Shown here: one piece after another, positions 17,404 through 28,700 of the stretch | Position numbering within the stretch: position 1 is the first letter of the stretch | How the letters are laid out: every line of letters starts with the position of its first letter | Assembly (NCBI RefSeq): GCF_019263805.1 | Contig: NZ_CP079195.1 | Coordinates: 27,501-91,500, forward strand | Reading direction: 5' to 3' | DNA from: Polaribacter sp. NJDZ03 | GTDB taxonomy: Bacteria > Bacteroidota > Bacteroidia > Flavobacteriales > Flavobacteriaceae | DNA: 64,000 bases | Made by a program: the position numbers and the translations under genes | Notes under the pieces: generated by a model | What the model was told of the DNA's origin: nothing | The model's input: the letters and a program-made list of their open reading frames with translations, nothing else | Database searches by the model: none

Positions 17404-17558
17404 TGATTCTTTAAAAAATATTTTTTAGCATTTACTATTGTAAAAACACCATATAATATGGCTATTATAGTTAGTGTTAAAATACTTGTATCTATTTGTA
17501 ATCCTGGTGGAGGTGGAGGTGGACTAATTGGTGGAGTTTGAATTAGTAGTGCAATCAT
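17400..17558 (-). CDS. Small PID-CTERM-like membrane-anchored protein (52 aa)
   Basis: This small minus-strand frame starts at the ATG at 17558 and stops at 17400. It begins MIALLIQTPPISPPPPPPG, has a Gly-Leu-X-Ile-Asp motif (GLQID), then one hydrophobic segment (SILTLTIIAILYGVFTIV) and a basic tail (NAKKYFLKNH). The order Pro-run, GLxID, transmembrane helix, basic end is the pattern that annotation pipelines call a PID-CTERM sorting domain in Flavobacteriia. There is no long N-terminal cargo, so the function is unknown. It lies about 150 bp downstream of a duplicated promoter-leader (17709-17753), which may drive it. Its stop lies inside the terminator stem. Codon use and the ordered motif support a real gene despite the small size. 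Confidence 0.7.
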   Translation of the reverse strand: MIALLIQTPPISPPPPPPGLQIDTSILTLTIIAILYGVFTIVNAKKYFLKNH

Positions 17559-17681
17559 TTTTAATTAGTTTGTTTAGTTATTGATTGAATATATCATTTG
17601 TTTTTTTAAAATAAAACTTTTTTAGTTATTGTACTTTTATTCTTGTAATATAATTTCTTATAGAAATTTATTTTATGAGTA

Positions 17682-17753
17682 TTAATTGGCTATGTATTTA
17701 GTATTATTCATTTTTTTGGGGAATTAAATTAAATAAACACACTATCAAATATA
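17682..17753 (-). repeat. Duplicated promoter-leader with truncated nine-codon frame (copy of 18959-19002 region)
   Basis: On the minus strand TATATTTG (17753-17746) is followed by an AT-rich leader, the block AATTCCCCAAAAAAATG, and then ATG AAT AAT ACT AAA ... ending in TAA after nine codons (MNNTKYIAN). The gene at 18959 has the same order: TATATTTG, leader, AATCCCCCAAAACAAATG, and begins MNSTKN. The similarity stops after about five codons, so this is a remnant or a short leader peptide rather than a gene. Confidence 0.65.
17746..17753 (-). promoter_or_regulatory. -7 promoter box TATATTTG (duplicated leader)
   Basis: Exact TAnnTTTG match, 35 bp before the remnant ATG at 17711. It could drive the 52-aa gene. 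Confidence 0.55.
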
Positions 17754-17947
17754 GCAAAAGAATATTTGTTTTTACTGACTTTTAGGCTACAAATCCTTCA
17801 ATTATCACTGATTATTATGCATTCTTTTAAAAATTAGATTTCTATTATGAATTTAATAAAAAAATATTCTTAAAAATATTCAAATTGAATATTTGTTGTC
17901 TCAAGTGCTCGTTTTATATAAAAACTTATTATAGAAAAAACAAACAA

Positions 17948-17983
17948 AAAAAGCTGAGTAATGTTTTCATTATTCAGCTTTTG
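17948..17983 (-). terminator. Intrinsic terminator of the orphan sorting-module gene
   Basis: AAAAGCTGAGTAATG and CATTATTCAGCTTTT pair with one mismatch around TTTT; the minus-strand side runs into TTTTTTTG. Confidence 0.8.
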
Positions 17984-18011
17984 GTTAATACCTTTCATTC
18001 TTTTTTAGAAC

Positions 18012-18959
18012 TTATTGAATTAAAACTTTCTTGTTTATCATACCTCTATTCGTATTCATTTTTACAATATATACTCCCATTGGTATTTCATTTTTTAGAG
18101 CTAACTGGTAGCTGTTTTTCTGTTCTATAATATTCCAGAAGTCTGCTTTTTTACCAAGTATATTAATAAGTTCTATTTTATGTATTGTTATTTCCTGATT
18201 TTTAGAAATTATAATATTTTGATTTTGATTATCAGCATAAATAGTAGTTTCTGTTATTAGTGCATCGTTTTCTATATTAAGTGTGTTCGATTTTTTAAAA
18301 GCTAAAACAAAACGATGAGAATAGACACCTTTCTCTAAGGTTAAGTTAATTTTACCATCTTTTAGGTTGTATACTTTTTCGGTAAGTTTATCTTTTATGT
18401 AAAATTCTTTAGAAATATTTTGAATTTCATCTACCATTAAATCGACATGCCCAGAATATCCCATCGTAATTTCTAACGGAACTTCTAAGTCATCAGATAT
18501 TTGTTGTACGCCAGTAATTACATATTTTCTATGATCATCCTTAAATTTCCAATAGATGTCAGTTTCATTATCTGTATATGACTCCGAGTCGTAACCTTTA
18601 TCATAATCAAATGAATTTGTTGCTTGAAAAGAAATAGCTATTTGATGATGTAATCTTAAGTTTTCTTTATTTGTATATTCAAACCCTAATTTAATAACAG
18701 GTAACAACTCTATAATTTTTGTTGTTTTAGCAATGTTAGTTTCATTATTTTTTGTGTTTTTAAAAGGGATGTTGTCTTTACAACCTACTGTAGTGGTTTC
18801 GTTAATTGGTATGGAGTAGTAAGCGTAAGCTTTGGCATTAAAAAAGGTTGATAAGATAAGTATTAAAAATACAATTCCTTTTTTATTCTTTGAGTATTGA
18901 ATTTTAAAAAAATTAGATACTTGAAATAATAATTCCTGGGTATTTTTTGTGCTATTCAT
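18012..18959 (-). CDS. Orphan T9SS C-terminal module with its own signal peptide
   Basis: 315 aa. A long N-region precedes a hydrophobic signal segment (KKGIVFLILILSTFFNAKAYA, about residues 26-46). From LPVIKLGFEYTNKENLRLHHQ (about residue 85) to the end, it aligns by eye with the last ~290 residues of the neighbouring giant: shared stretches include KGYDSE, DIYWKF, LEVPLEITM, DKLTE, LTLEKGVY, RFVLAFK, IYADN and the final IVKMNTNRGM. It ends in a T9SS type-A sorting domain. All adhesive or repetitive domains of the giant are absent, so it looks like a truncated duplicate that has kept secretion and sorting signals. Its promoter box and leader are intact. Whether it is a functional small surface protein or a relic cannot be told. 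Confidence 0.8.
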   Translation of the reverse strand: MNSTKNTQELLFQVSNFFKIQYSKNKKGIVFLILILSTFFNAKAYAYYSIPINETTTVGCKDNIPFKNTKNNETNIAKTTKIIELLPVIKLGFEYTNKENLRLHHQIAISFQATNSFDYDKGYDSESYTDNETDIYWKFKDDHRKYVITGVQQISDDLEVPLEITMGYSGHVDLMVDEIQNISKEFYIKDKLTEKVYNLKDGKINLTLEKGVYSHRFVLAFKKSNTLNIENDALITETTIYADNQNQNIIISKNQEITIHKIELINILGKKADFWNIIEQKNSYQLALKNEIPMGVYIVKMNTNRGMINKKVLIQ

Positions 18960-19010
18960 TTGTTTTGGGGGATTAGTTTAAATAAATATTCTCTCAAATA
19001 TAGCAAAATA
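18957..19010 (-). repeat. Promoter-leader of the orphan module gene (paired with 17709-17760)
   Basis: Reads TGCTATATTTGAGAG ... TAATCCCCCAAAACAAATG on the minus strand. The other copy at 17709-17760 has the same elements at the same spacing (35-36 bp from box to ATG). Confidence 0.65.
18995..19002 (-). promoter_or_regulatory. -7 promoter box TATATTTG of the orphan module gene
   Basis: Exact TAnnTTTG match on the minus strand, 36 bp before the ATG at 18959. Confidence 0.6.
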
Positions 19011-19473
19011 ATATTTTATTTGCTATTTTTTTATTTATAAATGAACATACGTTGTTTAACTGTAGTGTATTCTTGTTAAACTGTTGTTTTTGTTGGTGAT
19101 TTAATAAAAAGATTATTCCTGCCAATAATTAAAATCTGTATCAAGTGTTTTCTATTGGTTCTTAGAAGTTACGGTTTCTTGTAAGGAATTATTAAATTAT
19201 TATCGATTAATGAAGGTTTCTTTTGGATTATAAATATTTCTACTTTTTAAAATTTCAGCAATAAGATAAATTATCATTAATATAGAACGGTTTATTTCCT
19301 CAAATAAAATAATTCTTTTAAATGTAATAACGTACAGTAAGGTTTTTGAAATACAACTGTTGCTGTTGTTTTTTTATTTTATATCCTTTTTTTTGTTGGA
19401 TATGAATCTGATATCTTAAAATGTTATTATTGAGGTAATCTATTTTAGTTCTTTTTTAATGGGTAAAAATAAG

Positions 19474-19515
19474 AAGACCACAGTATAAGAAATTTAATTC
19501 TACTACTGTGGTCTT
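19474..19515 (-). terminator. Probable terminator of the giant gene
   Basis: AAGACCACAGTA (19474-19485) and TACTGTGGTCTT (19504-19515) form a perfect 12-bp stem. On the minus strand it is followed by CTTATTTTTACCC. It lies ~235 bp past the giant's stop codon. Confidence 0.6.
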
Positions 19516-19592
19516 GTGTACTTCTTAAGAGTTTACCTTAAGTCTACCTTTTAATTTTAATAAGAATGTATAAAAGTTTTATTTAAAAAAGA

Positions 19593-19697
19593 CTTAAATA
19601 GAAAAGAGATTAGTTTTGTGGGGACGCAACTAATAATTATAATAAAAGATAAAAATTTTCTTAAAAACCTCTTTTAAATAATCTTTTCTATTTTAAG
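19593..19697 (-). repeat. Long inverted repeat downstream of the giant gene
   Basis: Left arm CTTAAATAGAAAAGAGATTA (19593-19612) pairs with TAATCTTTTCTATTTTAAG (19679-19697), one base bulged and one unpaired. A smaller stem, ATTAGTT / AACTAAT (19609-19615 and 19628-19634), lies inside. It would be transcribed as the 3' end of the giant mRNA and could protect it or form part of a small RNA. Confidence 0.55.
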
Positions 19698-19748
19698 CCT
19701 TAAATGATTTTATCTCCTTATTTAGCAAACTAAGAAGACGGAATTAAA

Positions 19749-22700
19749 TTACTCTATTACTACTTTCTTATTCATAATGCCTTTATTTGTGCTCATTTTT
19801 ACAATGTAAAAACCGGTTGGTATTTGTTTTTTGATATCTAATTGATAAGTATTTTTTTGTTCTTTAATATTCCAAATACTTACTTTTTTACCAATAATAT
19901 CAAACAATTCTACTTTACTAATTTCTATTTCATTGTTTTTAGAAATTACAATTTGTTGGTTTTCATTGTCTGCATAAATATTAGTGTATGCCGCTAAGAC
20001 ATCTTTATCTAAACCAAGTACTGCAGCTTCTTTAAAAGCTAGTACAAAACGATCTGTATATACACCTTTCTCTAAGGTTAACGTAATTTTACCATCTGTA
20101 ATTTTATAAGAAGTTTCTGTAAGTTTATCTGTAATAAATAGGTGGTTAGATACATTCTTTACCTCATCTACCATAATATTTACCGTTCCAGAATTGCTCA
20201 TTGTAATTTCTAAAGGAACTTCTAGTTCATTCGAAATTTCTTGTACACCAGCAATTACATATTTTTTAGCATCATTAGGGAATTTCCAATACATATCTGT
20301 TTTACCTGTTTCGTATATTTCAGAGTCATATCCTTTATCAAATTCAAAAGAATTAGATTCAAGAAAAGAGATTCCTGTTTGATGATGTATCAGTAGGTTT
20401 TCATCATTTTTATATTCAAAACCTAATTTAATAAAAGGTAATATGTTATCAAAAGATTTAGATTTATTGGTTTTCTTATTACCTTTAAAGAAAACAGATT
20501 TTGTACCTTGGTTAACATAAGCTCTTTGGCTGTTGTTAAATTTAATTTCGCCTCCTGTTTTTGGATCTCCCTGAATAAAGAAACCTTGACCAATTGCTAT
20601 GTAAGGAAGTGGTGTTGTATAAGTTTCACTACCTAATCCAGAAGTACCGCTATTACTATTAGCAGCAACAGCATCTGCAGCAACTGCACCAGCTAAGTTA
20701 ACCGTTGCATATCCACCGATATATCCGCCAAATACATGGCCATCAATTCCATTACCTTCTCCAATAGCACTTTTTTTATGTTCCCAGAAATAAAGTGTCG
20801 CCGTAGTTTGATCTTTATTGTCTTCAATAAATTTTCTAGCATTCATAGCAGAAGGGAAAGGATTACCTATTAAATAATCTTCACTAGCACCTATATTTTT
20901 TATAGTGTTAAAATCTCCATCATTTGGGGTTCCTATAAAAGTATAGATTTGGCCATCTTTTTTTCCAGGTCCTTTAAAAGTATAACCATCACCTCTTTTA
21001 ATATCTCCATCGTTACGTTGGTGTATCCAATTAGATCTTCCGTTAGAACTAGGCGAGTAGGAGTATACCCAGTAATCTGCGATTGTTATACCTGTTGATG
21101 TATAAGAACCGTCATAAGTATTCTGATTAAAAGTAATCGTTTTAGGGTTGTCTATATCTGTACCATCTCTAAGTACATCAAATAAAGAATACGTGTCTAC
21201 CAAAGATGTTGATGTAACTGGCGAACTCATATAACCATATCTATATAAACTAGGCACCATAGATTTTTGGTCTACTAATAATTTACCAGTACCAGAAACC
21301 ATACTGCCATCAGTATGTGTTTGCACCAATTGAGCTAAAGGACCTCTTAAACGAATATCTCCATTTAATATAATATTATTTGTAACTACTAATAATTGAT
21401 CTTTTATTGTTAACTTTTTAGTTGCAGCTACTTCTAGTTTTCTAGCACTTAATCTACTATCTGCATATTCAAAATCTTTATCAATTACTACTTCACGCGA
21501 CCTGTCTGGGTAACCATTTGTCCAAGTTTTATCGTTGCTAGAGTTAGAAATAGTTTTATCTATTCTATGTAAACCCAACAGAGTGTTTGCTTCTTTATTA
21601 GAATTTAGTATTTCTGATACTACAGGAGCTTGTGGATGTCTCGGAGTACCTTTTATTGTATTGCTAATTTCTGCATAAGGAGAAATATAATCTTTATCGC
21701 CTTCAATATCATTTACAAACACCACCCATTCGTTTGCTGTGTACTCTTTATTAGGTGTTAACCTTTCATCTATTCTTACTATCGATGTTTTGTTAGCAAT
21801 ATTAGAAACAACATCATATCTATTAAGCCATGAAGTAATTCCTGTAGTAGATGAAAGTATAATGATATCATTAACGGTATCGTCTAACGCAGTTAAGCTT
21901 TCATTCTCAATAATATTTGCAGTTCCAAGATTTTTAAGAGTAGTAGATCCGCTGTTTTTAATTAATACAGATTTACCTGCAGCTAATGGCATACCTATTT
22001 TTAATGACGGAATATTGTCAGTTATGTTAGGTAGTGTAACCAATTCTGCAATTGTTTTGTTTTGAAACAATTGAACATTAATGGTATTTGCAGGAATTTC
22101 TGTTTTTCCAATATTTGTAATTTCAATCCATCTTTCATTACCAAACTGATATACTTGTGTAATCATTGCGTCTGCCGCAAGAATAACAGGAATAGAAGTT
22201 AAATACAAAGTGGCTTTGTCGCAGGCTTTTGGAGTTCCATTATCACAAATTTCATATATTACAGAAACCGTTCCTGTAAAATTAGCATCTGGTACAAAAG
22301 TATACTTTCCATTGGCATCTATTTTAATGTTTCCAATATCTGTAATATCAATAGCAACGCCAATAGTAATAGCTGTTCCATTTGCAGAAGCCGAAGTAAC
22401 TGTTTGTTTATCATCTTCTGGGTCAGTATCATTTGTTAATACATTAGCCGTCATTGTTTCTCCTTGTGGGGCAGAGTTCGCATCGTTATTCGCAAATGTT
22501 GTGTTTCCGTAATTAGAAATCACATTTAAACTAAGAATAGCTGTATCTGTACCACCATTACCATCACTAATGGTATAAATAATGTCATTTACAGTACCCA
22601 CAAAAGTTGGTGTTGGATCAAAAGTATACGTTCCATTAGTATTTAATTTAACGGTACCGGCAGTAACGCTATTTCCATTTTCATCTATACCATTAACGGT

Positions 22701-25700
22701 TGTTTCTGTATTAATTAATAAGCCTGTTGCAGATGTTACAATTAATATATCTTCAGAATCAGGATCACTATCGTTAGAAAGTACCGTAGAATTTAAAGTT
22801 TTATCTAACTCTGTAGTGTTTACGTCATTTTGCGCCGTTGGCGGATTATTGCTAGTTAGAACATTCGGAATTACTTCAATAGATAATGTTGCCGTATCTG
22901 TAATATTACCAGAGCCAGTTCCTGTATACGTTATAGGGTTTATAGTTCCTGTAAAACCAGCTACCGGAGTAAAAGTGTATGTTCCATTACTGTTAATAAT
23001 TATTGAACCTGCATTATTAACGTCATTTCCATTTTTATCTTTACCTGCAACTTGTTTCGGTATTCCTAAAGTAAATCCTGCAGCTGTAACGCTTATTACA
23101 CCATGGTCGTTGGTTGTTAATTGTCCATCTACCGGAATGTCTTGCGGAGTCTGATTTATATCATTTTCTGCAATAACATCAGTAGGAATAGAAGTAAGGT
23201 ACAACGTAGCCGTATCGCATGCAGATGGAGTTCCGTTATCACATTTAGTATACGTTACAGGGATCGTTCCTACAAAACCAGCAAGTGGAATAAATGTGTA
23301 GTTTCCATTTGTATCTATTTTTATGTTTCCAATAGCAGGAATATCAATAGCTGTTCCAATAGTAATAGTCGTTCCGTTTGCAGAAGCAGAAGTAACTGTT
23401 TGGTTATTGTCTTCTGGATCTGTATCATTCGTCAATACATTTCCAGTCATGTTATTTCCTTGCGGAGCAGAATTAGCATCATCATTAGCAAATGTTGTGT
23501 TACCATAATTAGGAATCACATTTATGTTAAGAATCGCAGTATCTGTGCCACCTTTACCATCGCTAATTGTGTATACAATCTCATTTATAGTACCTGTAAA
23601 TCCAGTTTCTGGAGTAAAGGTATAGGTTCCGTCTGCAGTCATTAATATTTTACCTGCTACATCTACAGTATTTCCGTTAATGTCTACTCCAGAAATTGTT
23701 AACCCACTTCCAGAAATAGGAAACGTGTTTACAGTAGTTGAAGTAGTATTACTACCAGAATTAGTTGTTACATTGGTTGTAAAGCTAATTACATTTAATG
23801 CATCTCCATCTAGATCACTATCATTAGATAGTATTTTTCCATTGGTAATTGGGGTATTTAATTCTGTAGTGTTTACATCATTTTGCGCCGTTGGCGGATT
23901 GTTGTTAGGCAGTACATTTGGAATTACTTCAATAGATAATATAGCAGTATCTGTAGCACCTCCTGTACCATTTCCTGTATAGGTAATTGGATCAACAGTT
24001 CCTGTAAAACCAGTAGCAGGAACAAAGACATAAGTACCATTACTATTAATTGTTAACTTACCTGCATTTGCAACGTTATTTCCGTTTTTATCTTTACCAG
24101 AAACCTGTTTAGCAGTTCCTAAAACAAAACGTTGAGCTGTTACATTTGTTACGCCTTTATCATTGGTTGTTAATTGTCCGTTAAGAGTAATGTCTTGTGG
24201 TGTTTGATTTATATCATCTTTAGCCACTACAGAAATAGGAAGTGAAGTAAGATATAAGGTAGCTTTATCACATGCTTGTGGCGTTACGCCTGTATCGCAT
24301 TTGGTATAGGTTATAGGAATTGTACCTATATAACCCGCTATTGGAATAAAAATATATTCTCCATTGGTATCTATTTTAATATTTCCTACACCAGGAATAT
24401 CAATAGCAGTTCCGGGAGTAATATCTATTCCATTTGCAGAAGCTGCAGTAACCACTTGTAGATTACCTTCTGGATCAAAATCATTGTCCAAAATATTACC
24501 CGTCATATTGGTTTCTTGTGGAGCAGAATTTGCATCGTCATTAGCAAATGTAGTATTACCAAAGTCTGGTTTTACAGATATACTAAGAATTGCTGTATCT
24601 GTGCCACCTTTACCATCACTAATTGTATAAGTAATATTATTTACAGTACCTATAAATCCGTTTGCAGGAGTAAAGGTATAAGTTCCATCAGCAGCCATTA
24701 TTATTTTACCAGCTACATCAACTTTGGTTCCTTTTAGATCTTTACCAGACAATGTTTGTCCAGTTCCAGCAATTGGAAACGTATTTACGGTAGTTGGCGT
24801 ACTTGTACCATTAGAATTATTAGTAATATTAGTGGTAATACTAGTTACTGTTAATGTATCACCATCAGGGTCACTATCGTTAGATAGTATTTTTCCATTA
24901 GTAATTGTTGTATTTATCTCTGTAGTATTTACATCATTTTGCGCCGTTGGCGGATTATTACCAGGGACAACGTTTGGTATTACTTTAATAGATAATAACG
25001 CGGTATCTGTTGCATCTTCTACACCTGCACCTGTATAGCCTATAGGGTTAATAGTACCTGTAAAACCAAAAGCAGGTGTAAAAGTATACGTACCATCAGA
25101 TTTAATAAGTAATGAACCAGTATTTGTAACTGAGTTTCCGTTTTCATCAACACCAGGTACATTTGTAATTTCTACACTTCCTGGGTTTTCAGTAGTTCCT
25201 GCAGGAATAGTATGGTCTACGCCATTAATTGTTATAATAGTTACGCTTGTTACGTTTTCATCATTGGTTAACAATGCACCGTTAACTGCGGTATCTTTTG
25301 GTGTTTGGTTAATATCATTTACTGCATTTACAACAGTATTACATTCCGTACTTTGAATAATTGTATTTATTGAAGTACCAATTCCTTGTCCTTGGTCTCC
25401 ACCAATATCTGCTGTACCATTTGCGTTAACTACTTTAGGTACACCTTTTGCATCTACTGAATTTCCTAAGTTTAATAATACTGAGGCATTATGAGTACCA
25501 GATGTTGGTGTTGTTACAGGATCTACTCCGTTTCCACCTTTTAATAAAGTGCCGCTTGGTGGGGTTACAAGCATCGCTGCGGTTACATTTTCATCTCCTT
25601 CTAAAGCATCTGGACAACCATCATTATCGGAGTCTAAATCTAAACTGTTTGGTATTCCATCTCCATCACAATCATAATATGACCACGCATCAAAATTAAC

Positions 25701-28700
25701 ACCATTAATCCCAAAAGTCTCATTACCAGAACCTACAAGATTTATAGCAGCAATATCACTAATAGGAATTGTTATTCCATTAGTAAGTTCTACATAAATT
25801 GAACTAAAACTAACTTTATCAATACTCGTAAATCCAGTATTTACACCAGTTTCTCCTGCTTGTAAAACGTAAGATACTCCAATAGTTTTAGGTAAATCTG
25901 CAGCTAATACTTCTATTCTTTGATAAATATTTGTTAATCCTTGAGTAGCGTAATTAAATTTAAATTTAGAAACATCTGCAAGTGTAAAGCCTGAAAAATC
26001 AATTATTCCAAAATCAAAATCTATATAAATTTCATCACCTGCTACTTTCTTTTCAAAAGCTCCCGAATCGTAATCACTTCCAATCCAAGATACCTTTAAA
26101 TTTAAAGGAACCTTACAACTTGTACCTGTATCTTCATCTGTATCTAAAATACCATCATTATCATCATCTAAATCACAAATATCATTGATACCATCCTTAT
26201 CGCTATCCGGTAAATTTGGGTTGGTACAATAATTAGCAATACCAAAATTATTTTCACAATCGGCAACATCAGAATTGTTAAAAATAGCATTTTGGATATT
26301 TGATGTTGTTACAGTATGACCTGCTGGTAAGCTAGATTCATCAACTTTTACAAGATATTTTGTGGTTATTGGTAATCTATAATTCACTACAAGTTTTGGA
26401 GCGTTACTTGAGTTACGATCAAATGATTGAGCGACTCTAGTACCATCTCCTACCACTAAAATTGCAATAGCATTGTTTGGAGACCAACCATCTCTATTTA
26501 CTACTTCCTGAACAACTTTTCCAATATTAGGGGAGTTATGTTTTCCTCCAACAGTATTCCAATTTGGTACGGAAGTCCAAGGTACAGTAGCCGTTGTTTT
26601 TGTACGTGATGAAGTGTTATTTGCTGTAGCAGTAAATGTAGGAGCGTTATCTACAGCATTTGCAGAAAAAATAAGGTTCGTAGATCCACTATTAGTTGCT
26701 TCTGCTGTAAACTCTATATACGCATTGGTTATAATTGCATCTTTAGGAATGTTCATGTTTTGAAATCTCATTCCTACAATTCGTGGAGTTCCATTAAAGG
26801 TACCTAAATCTAGACTGTTAGTGTTAAGAAGTGGTGTTCCTCCAGCCGAATCTTCTTCAATATCATCAGAACTTTGTAAAACACTCTTAGTAATAGTTGT
26901 AATAGGTGCTGTTGGTACCGTAAATTCTAGTGAATAATTTCCATTAGTATCTGTTGTGCTTGTTTGTTTAAGTGGTTCTCCAGTATCTACAAGACCATTT
27001 TTATTACTGTCTTCATATAAATTAATTTTGATTCCGCTTTTACCAACTTCACCAGTATCAAAAGTGGCATTTAAAGAATCATCCATAAATACCGTTCCGT
27101 TTATATTGTTTTTTCCAGGATTTGTTATGGAACAACCAACTGGTACTCTTACTTTAGCAACATCACAGACATCTGGAAAATCGCTAGCGCAAATTCTATA
27201 TTCAAATACATCTATACCAGAAAAACCAGGGTTAGGGGTATACGTAATAGTTCCATCTCCATTTGTAACTACTTTTCCGTTAGCAGGTTGTAAGACTCCT
27301 AATGTAGAAATGGAAGCAGGGTCTATAAGACATAGAAAACCTACATCGTTATTATCTAAGTCTATTGTAACTGGCGTATTTATTAAAGTACCTTTTAAAT
27401 CGTCGTTTGCAAATAAAATTTGTTGTAAACATCTTGGTTCCAACACATATCCCACATCTTGAGCAGGTGATCCAACAGGTGTTACACTGCCATTTGCGTT
27501 AGGGTCTTGTCCCCAAACGGCAGCAAACGGTACATCATTACATGTGTATACTGCTACTCCGGTTTGGTCGTTGCCTGGGGCATAAATTTGATAGGACTGG
27601 AGTGCATTTAAAGCTACTGCCTTATCAAAAGGTAGATTACAACTATTTCCAGGTGTATTTGGGCTAGTTGTTAAGTTACCATCATATTTTATATAAATAG
27701 TGGTTTTTTCAGTTGGCGTAATCCAAATTGGATTATAATTTGCTGATTTATCATTAGAACCAGGTGCCCAAGCAACACTTGCAAAAGTTGTTAAACGATT
27801 GGCTGCAATAAGGTTGTAAGACCAATCGTATTGAGATCCTGTTGCATCTGCATCGGTAACAGAAATAGCCGTAAAAGCTTTACCATTTGTGCTTTCAAAT
27901 TTATAACCAGTTGCTGTTTTAGGTAATTCTAGAAAATTTGAACCTTTACCAGGCAGTACAACACTTCCGGTAGCATTTGTTCCAGAAGTCCACTTTATGG
28001 TCATAGGAGTTGCTATACTATTTGTAAAAAAAACAGAAACAGGCGCATCATCTAGAGTTGTGTATACTGGAGTATAATAAGTATCACTATAAAATTCACC
28101 AGGTAAAAGTGCTAAGTTACGTGTTCCGTAAAAATCGATCCCTCCAAACAGCAAGTCTACACCTACTGGATGGTTTGCAGTAACAATGGCTCCAGATTTA
28201 ATATCATTGGCATTATTTACATCATTATTTACCCCTGGGCTATTAGCTGTTCCGTCATAAAGCCAAACTTCTCCTTCATCAAGGTTATGTGTCACGTCAA
28301 CCTTATTATCTCCATTGTAATCTAAACTAACTACAGTACCATCTTTTTCTGCCCTAATAAACAAGGCAGTATATTTAAATGCAGATACATTATCAAATTT
28401 TGTCCCTGAAATATCCTCTCCAAATGGAATTACAAAAAGCTCTCCGAAACGACTCGTATCGAATACATTGGTTTTTGTATTTTGAACGTCAAATATAGTA
28501 CCCCCACTATTACCATTTGGGCCAGCATCTCCAGATATTTTTGATATGGCAACGTCAGATGAAGCTAAAAGTTTATCTTTTCCATCATATTTAATTTCTG
28601 CCGAATTTCTAGAATTATAGCGAAACGTATCATCAATATCTATGTAACCTCCCGCAGGAATTTTATCGGTTGGGTAGCCAGGAGCTACACCATTGGTAAG

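Larger units (their letters stand above)
17559..18011. other. 452-bp intergenic region with leader remnant and terminator
   Basis: From left to right: an AT-rich spacer upstream of the 52-aa gene, a duplicated promoter-leader ending in a nine-codon frame (17682-17753), an AT-rich stretch without features, and the terminator of the 18012 gene (17948-17983). Confidence 0.6.
19003..19748. other. 3' intergenic region of the giant gene
   Basis: About 745 bp of AT-rich DNA. Close to the giant gene (19593-19697) it holds a long inverted repeat; further on (19474-19515) lies a GC-richer hairpin. The rest (19003-19470) shows no reading frame or recognisable site. Confidence 0.55.

Noticed and set aside
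22210..25040. Series of plus-strand frames opposite the giant gene
   Set aside because: They follow the repeat pattern of the giant gene, have low-complexity Val/Ser/Cys-rich products and no start context. They are antisense shadows.
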